A stretch of DNA of 64,000 nucleotides from Alistipes sp. (GCA_017398045.1 JAFQHI010000006.1:1-64000), one strand, 5' to 3'; counted from the first letter of the stretch, positions 53,786 to 63,407 are shown. Numbers and translations are program-made. Notes: generated by a model from the sequence alone, not told the origin.

Positions 53786-53902
53786 TTAACCTTGGCGCAT
53801 TTTAAACTTAGGATTCTTCTTGCAAATCACGTAGAGCTTACCCTTACGCTTCACGATTTTGCAATCCTCGCTACGCTTCTTAATGGATGCTTTTACTTTC
53901 AT
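53786..53902 (-). CDS. rpmJ: 50S ribosomal protein L36
   Basis: A 38-aa protein (start ATG at 53902) reading [20 protein letters not shown].., with the usual ending NPKFKMRQG. Only two cysteines are present (Cys14, Cys27), with none of the full four-ligand zinc ribbon. Standard position between infA and rpsM. Confidence 0.95.
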   Translation of the reverse strand: MKVKASIKKRSEDCKIVKRKGKLYVICKKNPKFKMRQG

Positions 53903-53937
53903 GGTTTTTCAAGCAATCTGGTTAATTTTCACCTTTG

Positions 53938-54156
53938 TTATTTGTAACGGAACGAGATGCGACCCTTCGTCAAATCGTAGGGGGTCATCTCCACCTTTAC
54001 CTTGTCTCCGGGAAGAATCTTGATGTAGTGCATTCGCATCTTTCCCGAAATGTGGGCCGTCAATACGTGGCCGTTGTCCAACTCAACGCGGAACATTGCG
54101 TTCGACAATGCCTCGATAATCGTCCCATCGCGTTCGATAGCAGCTTGTTTTGCCAT
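53938..54156 (-). CDS. infA: translation initiation factor IF-1
   Basis: 72 aa, a single S1/OB-fold ([17 protein letters not shown] .. [23 protein letters not shown]). It occupies the ribosomal A site during initiation. It starts 8 nt after map. Confidence 0.98.
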   Translation of the reverse strand: MAKQAAIERDGTIIEALSNAMFRVELDNGHVLTAHISGKMRMHYIKILPGDKVKVEMTPYDLTKGRISFRYK

Positions 54157-54164
54157 AGAGTTTC

Positions 54165-54941
54165 TTAGTGTTTTATAGCCTGTTCGATGATGCTGAAATC
54201 CGTCAGCACGTCGGGGCCGTTTTTACGAATCGCTACTGCCCACTCATAGTGTGCGGCAGCCTTGCGATCTCTGGTACGAACGGTCCATCCGTCCTCTTCA
54301 AATACTACCGTCTTGCTGCCCTGGGTAATCATCGGCTCAATGCAGATGACCATACCCTCTTTAAGCAGCGGGCCGCGGCCGCGTGCGCCGTAGTTGGGAA
54401 CACCCGGGTCTTCGTGCATCTTCCGACCAATACCATGTCCCTCCAATTCTCTCACGACGCCATAACCGAACGACTCGGCGTATTGTTGCACAGCAGCCGA
54501 AATATCGCCTACGCGATTCCCGACCTTGGCTTGTGCTGCACCCTTACAAAGAGCCTCTTTGGTGACCTCCATCAGTTGTCGTACTTCCTCGGCAACTGCT
54601 CCTACGGCAAACGTATATGCCGAATCACCAACAAACCCCTTCATAAACGTACCACAGTCTACAGAGACAATGTCGCCCTCCTTCAGAACAACCTTGTCCG
54701 ACGGAATACCGTGAACCACCTGCTCATTGACCGAAATGCACAACGAGGCGGGGTAGCCTTGGTATCCTAAAAACGCGGGGACAGCTCCGTGGGAACGTAT
54801 AAATTCCTCGGCAATGCGATCCAACTCCTTGGTCGTGACACCCGGCTGAATGTGGCGACCCACTTCAGCCAGTGTCTCCGAAACCAAGATGTTGTTTTCG
54901 CGAAGGAGCTCAATCTCCTCGTTTGTCTTCAGATGTATCAT
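54165..54941 (-). CDS. map: methionine aminopeptidase, type I
   Basis: 258 aa with the metal-binding residues in [18 protein letters not shown] (two Asp), [12 protein letters not shown] (His) and the C-terminal CIEPMITQG and [14 protein letters not shown] (two Glu). It removes the initiator Met. Its place between secY and infA is a common arrangement in bacteria. Confidence 0.97.
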   Translation of the reverse strand: MIHLKTNEEIELLRENNILVSETLAEVGRHIQPGVTTKELDRIAEEFIRSHGAVPAFLGYQGYPASLCISVNEQVVHGIPSDKVVLKEGDIVSVDCGTFMKGFVGDSAYTFAVGAVAEEVRQLMEVTKEALCKGAAQAKVGNRVGDISAAVQQYAESFGYGVVRELEGHGIGRKMHEDPGVPNYGARGRGPLLKEGMVICIEPMITQGSKTVVFEEDGWTVRTRDRKAAAHYEWAVAIRKNGPDVLTDFSIIEQAIKH

Positions 54942-54977
54942 CTATCTGTAGCTAAGATGCTCTAAAAGTTTCTCCTG

Positions 54978-56354
54978 TTAGTGGCGACCCTGAATACGGC
55001 CGGTCTTCATCAGACCATCGTAGTGGCGCATCAACAGGTAACTCTCTATCTGCTTCAGAGTGTCGAGTACCACACCCACCATAATCAGCAACGACGTACC
55101 GCCATAGAAGTAGGCGAACTCCTGCTGAATACCGAGGAATCGAATTGCCAGAGCGGGCAGAATTGCCACGATGGCCAGGAAAATCGAACCCGGCAGGGTG
55201 ATACGCGTCATGATGGAGTCGATGTAGCTCACGGTCTGCTTACCCGGTTTCACACCCGGAATGAAGCCACCGTTGCGCTTCATGTCATCGGCCATCATTT
55301 GAGGATTGATGATAATTGCCGTGTAGAAGTAAGTGAAAGCAATTACCAACACAGCCAGCGTAAAGTTGTACCAGAAACCGGTCATCGAGCTGAAGGCAGC
55401 TGCGAAAGCCGTACCGGTGAACAACATCGGAACAAACATCAGAGCCTGTGCGAAGATGATAGGCATCACATTCGCAGCATTCATCTTCAGGGGGATGTAC
55501 TGACGCACACCGCCATACTGCTTGTTACCGATGATACGCTTGGCGTACTGCACAGGCACCTTGCGGACAGCCTGTACCAGCGCAATCGTTGCCATGAAGA
55601 CCAGGAACAGCAACACCAGCTCGAGAATCAGCATGATGGCACTACCGGTAGCCGTCTGGAAGCGGGCGTTGACCTCGGCCAACAGCGCGTGCGGCAGACG
55701 TGCCACGATACCAATCATGATGATGAGCGAGATACCGTTACCGATACCCTTGTCCGTAATCTTCTCGCCGAGCCACATAATAAACATGGTACCGGCAATC
55801 AGAATCGTCGTTGCATAGCAAACGAAACCGAACGTATTGCCATAGACGAACGCCGTGGGGGCCTGGTGGTAGAGGTTGGCAATGAATGCCGGACCCTGCA
55901 ACATCAGCACACCAATCGTCAGGAAACGAGTCCACTGGTTCATCTTGCGGCGGCCGCTCTCACCCTCCTTCTGCATTTTCTGGAAATACGGGATCATCAT
56001 ACCCATCAGCTGGATGATAATCGAGGCGGTGATGTACGGCATGACTCCGAGTGCAAAAATTGCAGCGTTGCCAAATGCACCGCCAGAGAAGACGTTCAAC
56101 AGACCCAGAAGTCCGTTACCCTCCAACTGGCTGGCATACGCCGAACCCTCGCCCAAGACGTTAGGGTTGATACCCGGAATCACTACGAAACTACCCAAGC
56201 GATAGATAAGAAGCAGACCAATCGTGTAGAGTACACGCTTGCGCAGCTCCTCAATCTTGTAGATATTCTTGAGCGTCTCGACCACTTTCTTGTTGGTTGC
56301 CAAAAGAGCGATAACCACTAAAAAGACAAGACCAACAACGAGATATTGATTCAT
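54978..56354 (-). CDS. secY: preprotein translocase subunit SecY
   Basis: 458 aa with ten membrane helices, the channel of the Sec translocon. The family pattern includes LGSFVVIPGINPN, FSGGAFGNAAIFALGVMPYITASIIIQL and the cytoplasmic loop QKEGESGRRKMNQWTR. It is needed to export the many secreted and lipoprotein enzymes of this window. It follows rplO as usual. Confidence 0.97.
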   Translation of the reverse strand: MNQYLVVGLVFLVVIALLATNKKVVETLKNIYKIEELRKRVLYTIGLLLIYRLGSFVVIPGINPNVLGEGSAYASQLEGNGLLGLLNVFSGGAFGNAAIFALGVMPYITASIIIQLMGMMIPYFQKMQKEGESGRRKMNQWTRFLTIGVLMLQGPAFIANLYHQAPTAFVYGNTFGFVCYATTILIAGTMFIMWLGEKITDKGIGNGISLIIMIGIVARLPHALLAEVNARFQTATGSAIMLILELVLLFLVFMATIALVQAVRKVPVQYAKRIIGNKQYGGVRQYIPLKMNAANVMPIIFAQALMFVPMLFTGTAFAAAFSSMTGFWYNFTLAVLVIAFTYFYTAIIINPQMMADDMKRNGGFIPGVKPGKQTVSYIDSIMTRITLPGSIFLAIVAILPALAIRFLGIQQEFAYFYGGTSLLIMVGVVLDTLKQIESYLLMRHYDGLMKTGRIQGRH

Positions 56355-56381
56355 AAAGTTTGGTTAATTTAAGGTTCTACC

Positions 56382-56828
56382 TTAGAGTTTCTCGACATTA
56401 CCGCCGGCAGCCGTAATGGCAGCCTCTGCGCTCTTCGAGAAGGCGTGAGCCTTCACCGTGAGGGCCTTCGTCAACTGACCGTTACCGAGAATCTTCACCT
56501 TGTCCTTCGACGAAATGAAGCCGGCACCAATCAGCGTCTCAACGGTTACCTCCTGAAGCTCCTTCTTCGAAGCAAGCTCCTCGAGCGTCGAAAGGTTGAT
56601 AGCCTTGAACTCCACACGCTTCAGGTTCGTGAAACCGAACTTCGGCAGACGACGCTGAAGAGGCATCTGGCCACCCTCGAAGCCGAGCTTACGCGAGTAA
56701 CCCGAACGCGACTGGGCACCCTTGTGACCACGCGTAGCCGTGCCACCGTGGCCCGAACCTGCACCGCGGCCGATACGCTTGTCGTGGTGCGTAGAACCCT
56801 TTGCGGGTTTGAGATTATACAGTTCCAT
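56382..56828 (-). CDS. rplO: 50S ribosomal protein L15
   Basis: 148 aa with the Gly/Arg-rich N-terminal rRNA-binding region (KRIGRGAGSGHGGTATRGHKG) and the C-terminal conserved VKAHAFSKSAEAAITAAGG. Confidence 0.98.
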   Translation of the reverse strand: MELYNLKPAKGSTHHDKRIGRGAGSGHGGTATRGHKGAQSRSGYSRKLGFEGGQMPLQRRLPKFGFTNLKRVEFKAINLSTLEELASKKELQEVTVETLIGAGFISSKDKVKILGNGQLTKALTVKAHAFSKSAEAAITAAGGNVEKL

Positions 56829-56856
56829 TCTCTTTCTTACAATTACAGGTTAAACA

Positions 56857-57039
56857 TTAGGCGAGCTTCTCGACCTTTACGAGGTGTTGTACACGCTCGA
56901 TCATGCCCTTGATGATTACCGAATCATCGTGCTCGACCGTTGCACCGATCTTCTTCAGACCGAGTGCGTCAAGGTTGGCGCACTGACGCTTCGTAGCACC
57001 GATGCGGCTCTTGACCTGGGTGATTTTCAATCTTGCCAT
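56857..57039 (-). CDS. rpmD: 50S ribosomal protein L30
   Basis: 60 aa, normal length for L30 (MARLKITQVKSRIGATKRQC .. IKGMIERVQHLVKVEKLA), a ferredoxin-like fold binding domain II of 23S rRNA. Confidence 0.97.
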   Translation of the reverse strand: MARLKITQVKSRIGATKRQCANLDALGLKKIGATVEHDDSVIIKGMIERVQHLVKVEKLA

Positions 57040-57054
57040 AGTCTTGATTCAAAA

Positions 57055-57573
57055 TTAACCGTTAAACACCTGATTCATCGAGATACCACGCAGACGTGCA
57101 ACGCTGGCTGCATCACGCAGCTCGCACAGTGCGCCTACCGTAGCCTTAACGAGGTTGTGGGGGTTCGACGAACCCTTGCTCTTTGCAAGCACGTTCTTCA
57201 CGCCGAGCGACTCCAGAACGGCACGCATGGCACCACCGGCGATGATACCGGTACCGGGTGCGGCCGGACGAATCATCACCTCCGAGCCACCGAAGCGGAA
57301 CTCCTGCTTGTGGGGAATCGTACCGTTGATTACGGGAATCTTCACCAGGTTCTTCTTTGCATCCTCCACGCCCTTGGCGATGGCGGCCTGAACCTCCGAA
57401 GCCTTACCCAGACCATAACCGACTACGCCGTTCTCGTTACCTACTACGACGATTGCCGAGAAGCTGAACGTGCGACCACCCTTCGTTACCTTCGTAACGC
57501 GCTGAATGCTTACGAGTCTGTCCTTAAGCTCGAGGTCGCTGGTGCGTACTTTCATATTGCTGTTAGCCATCAT
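57055..57573 (-). CDS. rpsE: 30S ribosomal protein S5
   Basis: 172 aa; Met2 at 57570 is an equally possible start. Double-stranded RNA-binding fold with [21 protein letters not shown] and [19 protein letters not shown]. It contributes to decoding accuracy. Confidence 0.98.
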   Translation of the reverse strand: MMANSNMKVRTSDLELKDRLVSIQRVTKVTKGGRTFSFSAIVVVGNENGVVGYGLGKASEVQAAIAKGVEDAKKNLVKIPVINGTIPHKQEFRFGGSEVMIRPAAPGTGIIAGGAMRAVLESLGVKNVLAKSKGSSNPHNLVKATVGALCELRDAASVARLRGISMNQVFNG

Positions 57574-57579
57574 ATTTGC

Positions 57580-57942
57580 TTAGAATTTAAGTCCGCCTTC
57601 GCGTGCTGCTTCGGCCAGCTGTTTAACTCTTCCGTGATACAGGTAACCGTTACGGTCGAACGATACCGTCGTGATGCCCTTCGAGGCAGCACGCTCGGCA
57701 GCCAACTTACCCACCAGGGCGGCTACCTCCGACTTGTTCTTGCCTGCGGCAGCCTCCACAATCTCCTTCTCGAGCGAAGAAGCCTGTGCCAGCGTTACAC
57801 CTGCCAGGTCGTCGATGAACTGTACGTAGATCTGCTTGTTGCTGCGGAATACCGTCATACGGGGCTGAGCGGCCGTACCGGTAACGATCTTACGGATGCG
57901 CATCTTGATGCGCTCTCTTCTCTCTATTTTGTTCAGTGACAT
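57580..57942 (-). CDS. rplR: 50S ribosomal protein L18
   Basis: 120 aa; 5S rRNA-binding, with the C-terminal signature [26 protein letters not shown]. It starts 16 nt after rplF. Confidence 0.98.
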   Translation of the reverse strand: MSLNKIERRERIKMRIRKIVTGTAAQPRMTVFRSNKQIYVQFIDDLAGVTLAQASSLEKEIVEAAAGKNKSEVAALVGKLAAERAASKGITTVSFDRNGYLYHGRVKQLAEAAREGGLKF

Positions 57943-57958
57943 AACTTCAGCTTATTTA

Positions 57959-58543
57959 CTATTTGCCAGCCGACTTACCGGCCTTGCGACGAATCTGCTC
58001 GCCTACGAACTTAATACCCTTACCCTTGTAAGGCTCCGGCTTACGCAGCGAACGCAGCTTGGCGGCAACCTGACCTACCAACTGCTTGTCGATGCTCTTC
58101 AGCGTCACGATGGGGGCACCCTTCTTCTCCGTAACGGCCGTAGCGGTTACCTCCTTCGGAAGCATGAAGTGCGTATCGTGCGAATAACCCAGGCTCATCT
58201 CAAGCACCTGGCCCTTCACCTCGGCCTTGAAACCGACGCCGACCAGCTCCTGCTTGATCTCATAACCCTTCGTTACACCTACAACCATGTTGTTAATCAA
58301 CGCGCGGTACAGACCGTGCATCGAACGGTGGCGAGGCTGATTCGTCGGACGCGTAATCAGCACGGCGGGTTTCTCCTCGTCCGAGTGGGCGTCCTTGTGC
58401 GTGCCGACCGTTACGGTAATGTCCGAGTCAACCTTCTGACTCAACTCACCAAGAGGCCCTTTCACGCTTACCGTATTGTCGGCAGCAACCGTAACGGTTA
58501 CACCGGCAGGCAGGTTTACAGGTAATTTACCAATTCTTGACAT
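57959..58543 (-). CDS. rplF: 50S ribosomal protein L6
   Basis: 194 aa, slightly longer than the usual roughly 178 owing to a short insert after residue 50 (HKDAHSDEEKPA) and a basic C-terminal tail. Core motifs MSRIGKLPVNLPAGV and PEPYKGKGIKFVGE are intact. Confidence 0.98.
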   Translation of the reverse strand: MSRIGKLPVNLPAGVTVTVAADNTVSVKGPLGELSQKVDSDITVTVGTHKDAHSDEEKPAVLITRPTNQPRHRSMHGLYRALINNMVVGVTKGYEIKQELVGVGFKAEVKGQVLEMSLGYSHDTHFMLPKEVTATAVTEKKGAPIVTLKSIDKQLVGQVAAKLRSLRKPEPYKGKGIKFVGEQIRRKAGKSAGK

Positions 58544-58592
58544 TGTGTTGATTGTTTAATTTGTTGTTGTTCTTGTTTTGAGTGACGCACGA

Positions 58593-58991
58593 TTAGTATA
58601 CGTAGCAAAGCAACTCACCACCTACACGCTCCTTGCGAGCCTTGGCATCGGTCATGATACCCTTCGACGTCGAGAGGATGGCGATACCCAGACCGTTCAG
58701 TACGCGCGGCATCTCATCTACCGAGGTGTACTGACGGAGACCCGGACGCGATACGCGCTTCAGGTCCTTGATTGCGTTGGTCTTCGTGGCAGCATCCCAC
58801 TTCAGAGCAATCTTGATGGTCGGGTGACCCTTCTCATCATTGTCAAACTTGTAGGCAAGGATATAACCCTGCTCGTAGAGAATCTTCGTGATCTCTCGCT
58901 TAATTTTTGAACCGGGAGCTTCAACCACCTTGTGGTTGGCTTTCACCGCGTTTCTAATTCTGGTCAGAAAGTCCGCAATAGGATCAGTCAT
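58593..58991 (-). CDS. rpsH: 30S ribosomal protein S8
   Basis: 132 aa, complete (MTDPIADFLTRIRNA .. GIAILSTSKGIMTDAKARKERVGGELLCYVY). S8 binds helix 21 of 16S rRNA and in many bacteria represses the spc operon. Here it is separated from rpsN by 735 bp instead of the usual few bases, and has a good promoter (59093-59123) about 100 nt upstream. Confidence 0.98.
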   Translation of the reverse strand: MTDPIADFLTRIRNAVKANHKVVEAPGSKIKREITKILYEQGYILAYKFDNDEKGHPTIKIALKWDAATKTNAIKDLKRVSRPGLRQYTSVDEMPRVLNGLGIAILSTSKGIMTDAKARKERVGGELLCYVY

Positions 58992-59092
58992 AACGAATAA
59001 GAAGTTAAAATTAATGTTAAAAAATAAGTTAATGTGTTCTGTTTCTTTTACTTATGTCCCCTTGGAGGTTTTTCCGCGGACGCATAAGCGCG

Positions 59093-59123
59093 CAAATTTA
59101 CGCATAATTTCACAAAAAACCAA
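59093..59123 (-). promoter_or_regulatory. internal promoter ahead of rpsH
   Basis: Minus strand: TTG (59121-59123), exactly 20 nt, TAAATTTG (59093-59100). Transcription would start near 59087, about 95 nt before the rpsH start codon. Confidence 0.65.
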
Positions 59124-59139
59124 GCCAAAAGCGTGATTT

Positions 59140-59454
59140 TTAGCAACTTTGCGTATTCGGCCCGAAATGGAGTATGTCAGCAACCCCTTTTGTTTTGCCA
59201 ACATCACCCACAAAATCGTCCAAAAGCACACCATGCACATAGTGCCTACCGCCATGTCATCCAAGCGATTCATAGTCGAATCCCCTGCTGACAAATGCCG
59301 TACACACTCCATGGTGTCCCTTTGTCGGACCCTTTGCCAAATGCCGAATCCCTCATCCGAGCCTCGCCACCAAGAAGTTATCGTTCATTGAACGACACTT
59401 TCCTCGGCTTTGCGACTCCGACTACACGGAGACTGCACCCATATTGACCGTCAC
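59140..59454 (-). ncRNA. possible group II intron 5' domain fragment
   Basis: Minus strand from 59454 reads GTGACGGTCAATATGGGTGC followed by AGTC and a hairpin CTCCG-TGTAGT-CGGAG. As I recall, bacterial group II introns begin GTGYG.. and continue ATGGGTGCAGTC, then a GAGAGTC-type hairpin. Further stems follow (TCGTTCA-A-TGAACGA at 59379-59393; GGTCCGACAAAGGGACACC at 59313-59331). I see no maturase ORF, no domain V and no clear 3' end, so it would be a remnant. Recognition is by memory and is uncertain; another structured RNA is possible. Confidence 0.3.
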
Positions 59455-59586
59455 CTTCCCTTGAAGAGCTGCACAAGAGACCCTTAAATGCACCAACCTA
59501 CGCGCACAATGCGCAAAATACAGTGGCACCTATATCATATAGGTCTCCTCGCTACGCACCCCTTCATGGGCCATACACCCGGGGAA

Positions 59587-59625
59587 CGGTGGGTCGAGGA
59601 CGAAGTTCTTGACTGACGGTTCATG
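59587..59625. other. long imperfect hairpin in the spc insertion
   Basis: GAACGGTGGGTCGAGGAC and GTTCTTGACTGACGGTTC pair around a GAA loop with only two mismatches and a few G-T pairs. It resembles a structured RNA stem. It does not show the AGC triad expected for group II intron domain V. Confidence 0.5.
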
Positions 59626-59673
59626 GGGTTCAACCCCTACACTGCCTTTCAGCCAATTGTGGCGAACTTCGCA

Positions 59674-59718
59674 AGAAAAATGAGGGCGGAAGGAGCTTTT
59701 TAGCTCCCTCCACCTCAT
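59674..59718 (-). terminator. terminator-like hairpin directly after rpsN
   Basis: On the minus strand ATGAGG.GGAGGGAGCT and AGCTCCTTCC.CCTCAT pair around AAAA, then TTTTTC. It begins 8 nt after the rpsN stop codon. In this position it should stop or attenuate transcription coming from the upstream ribosomal genes. Confidence 0.65.
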
Positions 59719-59726
59719 CGTTGTTA

Positions 59727-60023
59727 CTACCAGCTTGCCTTCGTAACGCCCGGAATCAGGCCCTTCGAGGCCATCTCACGGAACTGAATACGGCTGATGC
59801 CGAACTGACGGATGTAACCCTTCGGACGACCCGTAATCTTGCAGCGGTTGTGCTGACGAATCGGGTTCGAGTTGCGGGGCAACTTCGACAGTGCAATCCA
59901 AGCCTCCTCGTGGTCGATTTCACCGGCCTTGAGCTGGGCGGCGATCTCCTCACGCTTATGAGCGTAGCGATTAGCGAGCTTTACACGCTTTACCTCGCGT
60001 GCCTTCATTGACTCTTTTGCCAT
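59727..60023 (-). CDS. rpsN: 30S ribosomal protein S14
   Basis: 98 aa, zinc-independent form: the CxxC pairs are absent and only one Cys remains ([21 protein letters not shown]). The C-terminal [11 protein letters not shown] is canonical. It has a TAG stop, unlike most genes nearby, and a hairpin terminator follows. Confidence 0.97.
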   Translation of the reverse strand: MAKESMKAREVKRVKLANRYAHKREEIAAQLKAGEIDHEEAWIALSKLPRNSNPIRQHNRCKITGRPKGYIRQFGISRIQFREMASKGLIPGVTKASW

Positions 60024-60026
60024 GGC

Positions 60027-60587
60027 TTAGTTCTTTTTAGCGTTCTTGAAAGGCAGACCGAACTCCTTCAGAAGAGCGTAGCCCTCCTCGTCGGTCTTGG
60101 CCGTCGTTACAAAGGTAATCTCCATACCGAAAATCTTCGTAATCTTGTCGATGTCGATTTCGGGGAAGATAATCTGCTCGGTCACACCCAGCGTGTAGTT
60201 ACCCTGACCGTCGAACTTCTCGTTGATACCCTTGAAGTCGCGGATACGGGGAAGTGCTACGGCTACCAGACGCTCCAGGAACTCATACATCTTCTTGTCG
60301 CGCAACGTAACACGTACACCAATCGGCATACCCTTACGCAACTTGAAGTTCGAGATATCCTTACGCGAGCGGGTCTGAACAGCCTTCTGGCCCGTGATAA
60401 TCGTCAGCTCCTCTTGAGCCACGTCGATAAGCTTCTTGTCGGCGATAGCCTGACCCATACCCTGGTTGATGACAATCTTCACCAGCTTGGGGCATTGCAT
60501 CACGCTCGTATAGCCGAACTGCTTCATAAGGGCAGGCAGAATCTGCTCCTTATACTGTGTCTTGAGTGTAGGAATATAAGCTGCCAT
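60027..60587 (-). CDS. rplE: 50S ribosomal protein L5
   Basis: 186 aa, 5S rRNA-binding ([13 protein letters not shown]-type start here [33 protein letters not shown]). Its ATG shares an A with the rplX stop (TAATG), so the two are translationally coupled. Confidence 0.98.
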   Translation of the reverse strand: MAAYIPTLKTQYKEQILPALMKQFGYTSVMQCPKLVKIVINQGMGQAIADKKLIDVAQEELTIITGQKAVQTRSRKDISNFKLRKGMPIGVRVTLRDKKMYEFLERLVAVALPRIRDFKGINEKFDGQGNYTLGVTEQIIFPEIDIDKITKIFGMEITFVTTAKTDEEGYALLKEFGLPFKNAKKN

Positions 60588-60910
60588 TATTTAATCTCCT
60601 CCCCTGACTTTTTAGCGTAACGAACTAATTTACCTTCGGCATTTGCCTTGCGGCCCACCTTCGTCGGCTTGCCGCTCTTCGGGTCGAGTACCTGGAGGTT
60701 CGATACGTGAATCGGAGCCTCCTTCTCGATGATACCGCCCTGGGGGTTCTGTGCATTGGGCTTCGTAGCCTTCTTGCAGAGATTCACGCCCTCGACAATC
60801 GCGCGCTGCTTCGACACCTCGACCTTCAGGACTTTGCCCTGCTGGCCCTTGTTGTCGCCGGCGATTACCAGAACCGTATCCCCCTTCTTAATATGCAATT
60901 TAACTGACAT
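60587..60910 (-). CDS. rplX: 50S ribosomal protein L24
   Basis: 107 aa with the KOW motif ([21 protein letters not shown]). Assembly initiator at the polypeptide exit tunnel. TAATG overlap with rplE. Confidence 0.98.
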   Translation of the reverse strand: MSVKLHIKKGDTVLVIAGDNKGQQGKVLKVEVSKQRAIVEGVNLCKKATKPNAQNPQGGIIEKEAPIHVSNLQVLDPKSGKPTKVGRKANAEGKLVRYAKKSGEEIK

Positions 60911-60930
60911 ATTCGGAATGTTTTTTAAGA

Positions 60931-61296
60931 TTACAGTACTTCGGGTGCCAGCGAGATGATCTTCATGTACTGGTCACGCAGCTCACGAGCCACGGGGCCG
61001 AAGATACGGGTACCGCGCATCTCACCCTGATTGTTAAGCAGCACAACGGCGTTGTCGTCGAAACGAATGTACGAACCGTTGGCGCGACGAATTTCCTTCT
61101 TCGTGCGGACTACCACAGCCTTCGATACGGCGCCCTTCTTGACGTCGCCCGACGGGGTAGCGCTCTTTACAGCTACGACGATTTTATCACCAATCGATGC
61201 GTAGCGACGCTTCGTACCACCGAGTACGCGGATGCAGAGAACCTCCTTGGCACCGCTGTTATCGGCTACTACGAGTCTTGATTCCTGTTGTATCAT
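60931..61296 (-). CDS. rplN: 50S ribosomal protein L14
   Basis: 121 aa with the signature [24 protein letters not shown] and C-terminal [27 protein letters not shown]. Confidence 0.98.
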   Translation of the reverse strand: MIQQESRLVVADNSGAKEVLCIRVLGGTKRRYASIGDKIVVAVKSATPSGDVKKGAVSKAVVVRTKKEIRRANGSYIRFDDNAVVLLNNQGEMRGTRIFGPVARELRDQYMKIISLAPEVL

Positions 61297-61298
61297 AA

Positions 61299-61553
61299 CT
61301 ACTTAGCTCTTTCAATGATTTGTACTAATCTCCAACGCTTCGTCTTGCTCAGCGGGCGGGTCTCCATGATACGTACGGTATCGCCCTCCTTGCAGGTCTC
61401 GTCGAGACACTCGGCGGCGAACTTCGTCGTCTTGTTCACGAACTTGCCGTAGATCGGGTGCTTCACCTTACGTGCTACTGCAACCACAATGGTCTTCTCC
61501 ATCTTGTTGCTGACAACCACGCCAATTCGCTCTTTTCTCAGATTTCTTTCCAT
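61299..61553 (-). CDS. rpsQ: 30S ribosomal protein S17
   Basis: 84 aa OB-fold ([20 protein letters not shown] .. [24 protein letters not shown]). It ends 2 nt before rplN starts. Confidence 0.98.
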   Translation of the reverse strand: MERNLRKERIGVVVSNKMEKTIVVAVARKVKHPIYGKFVNKTTKFAAECLDETCKEGDTVRIMETRPLSKTKRWRLVQIIERAK

Positions 61554-61564
61554 AGTTGTTCTCC

Positions 61565-61756
61565 TTATTTAGCGTTCTTTTGACGCAGAATCGTCAGCAT
61601 ACGAGCGATGTCTCTGCGGTTCTTCTTGATGATCGACGGATTCTCGATCGGCGACACGGCGTGCTGCACCTTGAGCTTGGTCAGCTGCGCCTTCTCAGTC
61701 TCGATGCGCTCAACCAAATCCTTGGTCGCGATATCCTTAATTTCTGCACTTTTCAT
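61565..61756 (-). CDS. rpmC: 50S ribosomal protein L29
   Basis: 63 aa helical hairpin ([20 protein letters not shown] .. [18 protein letters not shown]), beside the peptide exit tunnel. Confidence 0.97.
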   Translation of the reverse strand: MKSAEIKDIATKDLVERIETEKAQLTKLKVQHAVSPIENPSIIKKNRRDIARMLTILRQKNAK

Positions 61757-61771
61757 ATCGTGTCTCCTTTC

Positions 61772-62200
61772 TTAAAGTGTGGTCTCGACGTAGTCACGTC
61801 GTACAATAAACTTCACGGGGATAGGCAGCTTCTGGGCACCCAGACGCAAAGCCTCCTGTGCTACTGCCAAGGGCACACCCTCGGCCTCGAACAGAATACG
61901 ACCCGGCGTAACGGGAGCTACGAAGCCCTCCGGATTACCCTTACCTTTACCCATACGCACCTCGGCCGGCTTCTTCGTAATCGGTTTGTCGGGGAAGATG
62001 CGAATCCAGAGCTGACCCTCACGCTTCATGTAACGCGTGATAGCCTGACGGGCGGCCTCAATCTGACGACCCGTAATCCAGGTCGAGTCGAGCGCCTTGA
62101 TTGCGAACGAACCGAATGCAAGTTGGTTACCTCTTTGAGCCACTCCCTTCATACGGCCTTTCTGCATTCTTCTAAATTTGGTCTTTTTCGGCTGTAACAT
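61772..62200 (-). CDS. rplP: 50S ribosomal protein L16
   Basis: 142 aa with [35 protein letters not shown] and the C-terminal basic region. It contacts tRNA at the A and P sites. Confidence 0.98.
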   Translation of the reverse strand: MLQPKKTKFRRMQKGRMKGVAQRGNQLAFGSFAIKALDSTWITGRQIEAARQAITRYMKREGQLWIRIFPDKPITKKPAEVRMGKGKGNPEGFVAPVTPGRILFEAEGVPLAVAQEALRLGAQKLPIPVKFIVRRDYVETTL

Positions 62201-62230
62201 GTTTGTTCTGCTTTAAAAAGGTCCTACTTA

Positions 62231-62983
62231 CTATTTGTTGTTCTGACGACGACCACCACGACGACGATCACCACGGTCGCCACGACCGCGACGCTCACTG
62301 CGCTGCTCGCCCTGCGGAGCCTGGGCCGAAGCACCCTGCATCTCGAACAGGTCGCGCTTGCCGTAAACCGTACCCTGGCAGATCCATACCTTGATACCGA
62401 GGATACCGACCTTCGTCAGTGCCTCCGTCAGGCAGTAATCTACATCGGCACGGAACGTGTGCAGCGGAATACGTCCCTCCTTAATGGTCTCCTTGCGGGC
62501 CATCTCGGCACCACCTACGCGGCCCGATACCTGCACCTTGATACCCTCGGCACCCATGCGCATCGTCGAAGCGACGGCCGTCTTAACGGCGCGACGGAAC
62601 GAAACGCGGCCCTCGAGCTGGCGGGCAATGTTCTGACCTACGATAACGGCATCAACCTCCGGACGCTTCACCTCGAAGATGTTGATTTGAATCTCCTTAC
62701 CGGTGAGCTTCTTCAGCTCCTCCTTCAGTTTGTCAACCTCCTGGCCGCCCTTACCGATGATGATACCCGGACGTGCGGTCGAAATGGTTACCGTAACGAG
62801 CTTCAGCGTACGCTCAATGATAATCTTCGAAATCGAAGCCTTCTGCAGACGGGCGTTCAGATACTTGCGGATCTTGTCGTCCTCTACGATCTTGTCGCCG
62901 AAGTTCTTACCACCGAACCAGTTGGAATCCCAACCCTTGATGATACCAAGGCGATTTGCTATCGGATTAACTTTCTGTCCCAT
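62231..62983 (-). CDS. rpsC: 30S ribosomal protein S3
   Basis: 250 aa: KH domain (about 60-110, [20 protein letters not shown]) and the C-terminal S3 domain ([20 protein letters not shown]). A Gly/Arg/Asp-rich tail ([14 protein letters not shown]) extends it by about 25 residues and is probably disordered. Confidence 0.98.
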   Translation of the reverse strand: MGQKVNPIANRLGIIKGWDSNWFGGKNFGDKIVEDDKIRKYLNARLQKASISKIIIERTLKLVTVTISTARPGIIIGKGGQEVDKLKEELKKLTGKEIQINIFEVKRPEVDAVIVGQNIARQLEGRVSFRRAVKTAVASTMRMGAEGIKVQVSGRVGGAEMARKETIKEGRIPLHTFRADVDYCLTEALTKVGILGIKVWICQGTVYGKRDLFEMQGASAQAPQGEQRSERRGRGDRGDRRRGGRRQNNK

Positions 62984-62989
62984 CTTCTG

Positions 62990-63400
62990 TTACTTGTTTT
63001 CTACGGTTACCATTTTGTCTACTACAATCGTCACATGGTTCGAACGCTTGCGAATGCGGTGAGCGCGACCCTGCGGAGCAGGCTGAATGCGCTTCAGCAT
63101 ACGACCACCGTCTACGAATACCTCCTTTACGCAGAGCTTCGTGTCCTCCAGACGCTCGGTCTCGTTCTTTGCCTCCCAGTTGGCGATAGCCGACTTCAGG
63201 AGCTTCTCCATGCGGATCGACGCCTCCTTCTTCGAATAGCGAAGGATGCCCAATGCCTTGTTGATCTCTACGCCGCGGATGATATCTGCAACCAGACGCA
63301 TCTTGCGGGGCGAGGTCGGGCAGTCGCGCAGAACGGCGATGGCCTTCTGCTTCTTCTCAGCCGAGCGCTTCTCGGCTGCCATTGCTTTTCTTGCACCCAT
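62990..63400 (-). CDS. rplV: 50S ribosomal protein L22
   Basis: 136 aa with the C-terminal tunnel-lining signature [25 protein letters not shown] short Lys/Ala-rich N-terminus precedes the fold. Confidence 0.98.
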   Translation of the reverse strand: MGARKAMAAEKRSAEKKQKAIAVLRDCPTSPRKMRLVADIIRGVEINKALGILRYSKKEASIRMEKLLKSAIANWEAKNETERLEDTKLCVKEVFVDGGRMLKRIQPAPQGRAHRIRKRSNHVTIVVDKMVTVENK

Positions 63401-63407
63401 ATTCTAC

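Larger units (their letters stand above)
58992..59726. other. 735-bp non-coding insertion inside the spc operon
   Basis: This lies between rpsH and rpsN, which normally abut. No reading frame here looks like a real protein (short frames with odd composition only, for example 59530-59718 on the minus strand). Contents in transcription order are a terminator-like hairpin (59674-59718), a segment with several strong inverted repeats (59546-59673), a palindrome ACCTATATcATATAGGT (59528-59544), a group II intron 5'-end-like segment (from about 59454), and a promoter (59093-59123). Confidence 0.8.

Noticed and set aside
59052-59391. Two overlapping 80-86 codon frames on opposite strands in the spc insertion
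   Set aside because: Their composition is rich in Cys, Met and His, they have no homology I recognise, and they overlap predicted RNA structure and the internal promoter.
59626-59638. GGGGTTCAACCCC, resembling a tRNA T-arm
   Set aside because: The loop would be 5 nt instead of 7, and no acceptor, anticodon or D arm can be built around it on either strand.
59530-59718. 62-codon minus-strand frame in the spc insertion
   Set aside because: It begins inside the terminator hairpin and runs through strong RNA stems. Its translation has no recognisable domain and it has no promoter-like leader. A repeat-borne spurious ORF is more likely.
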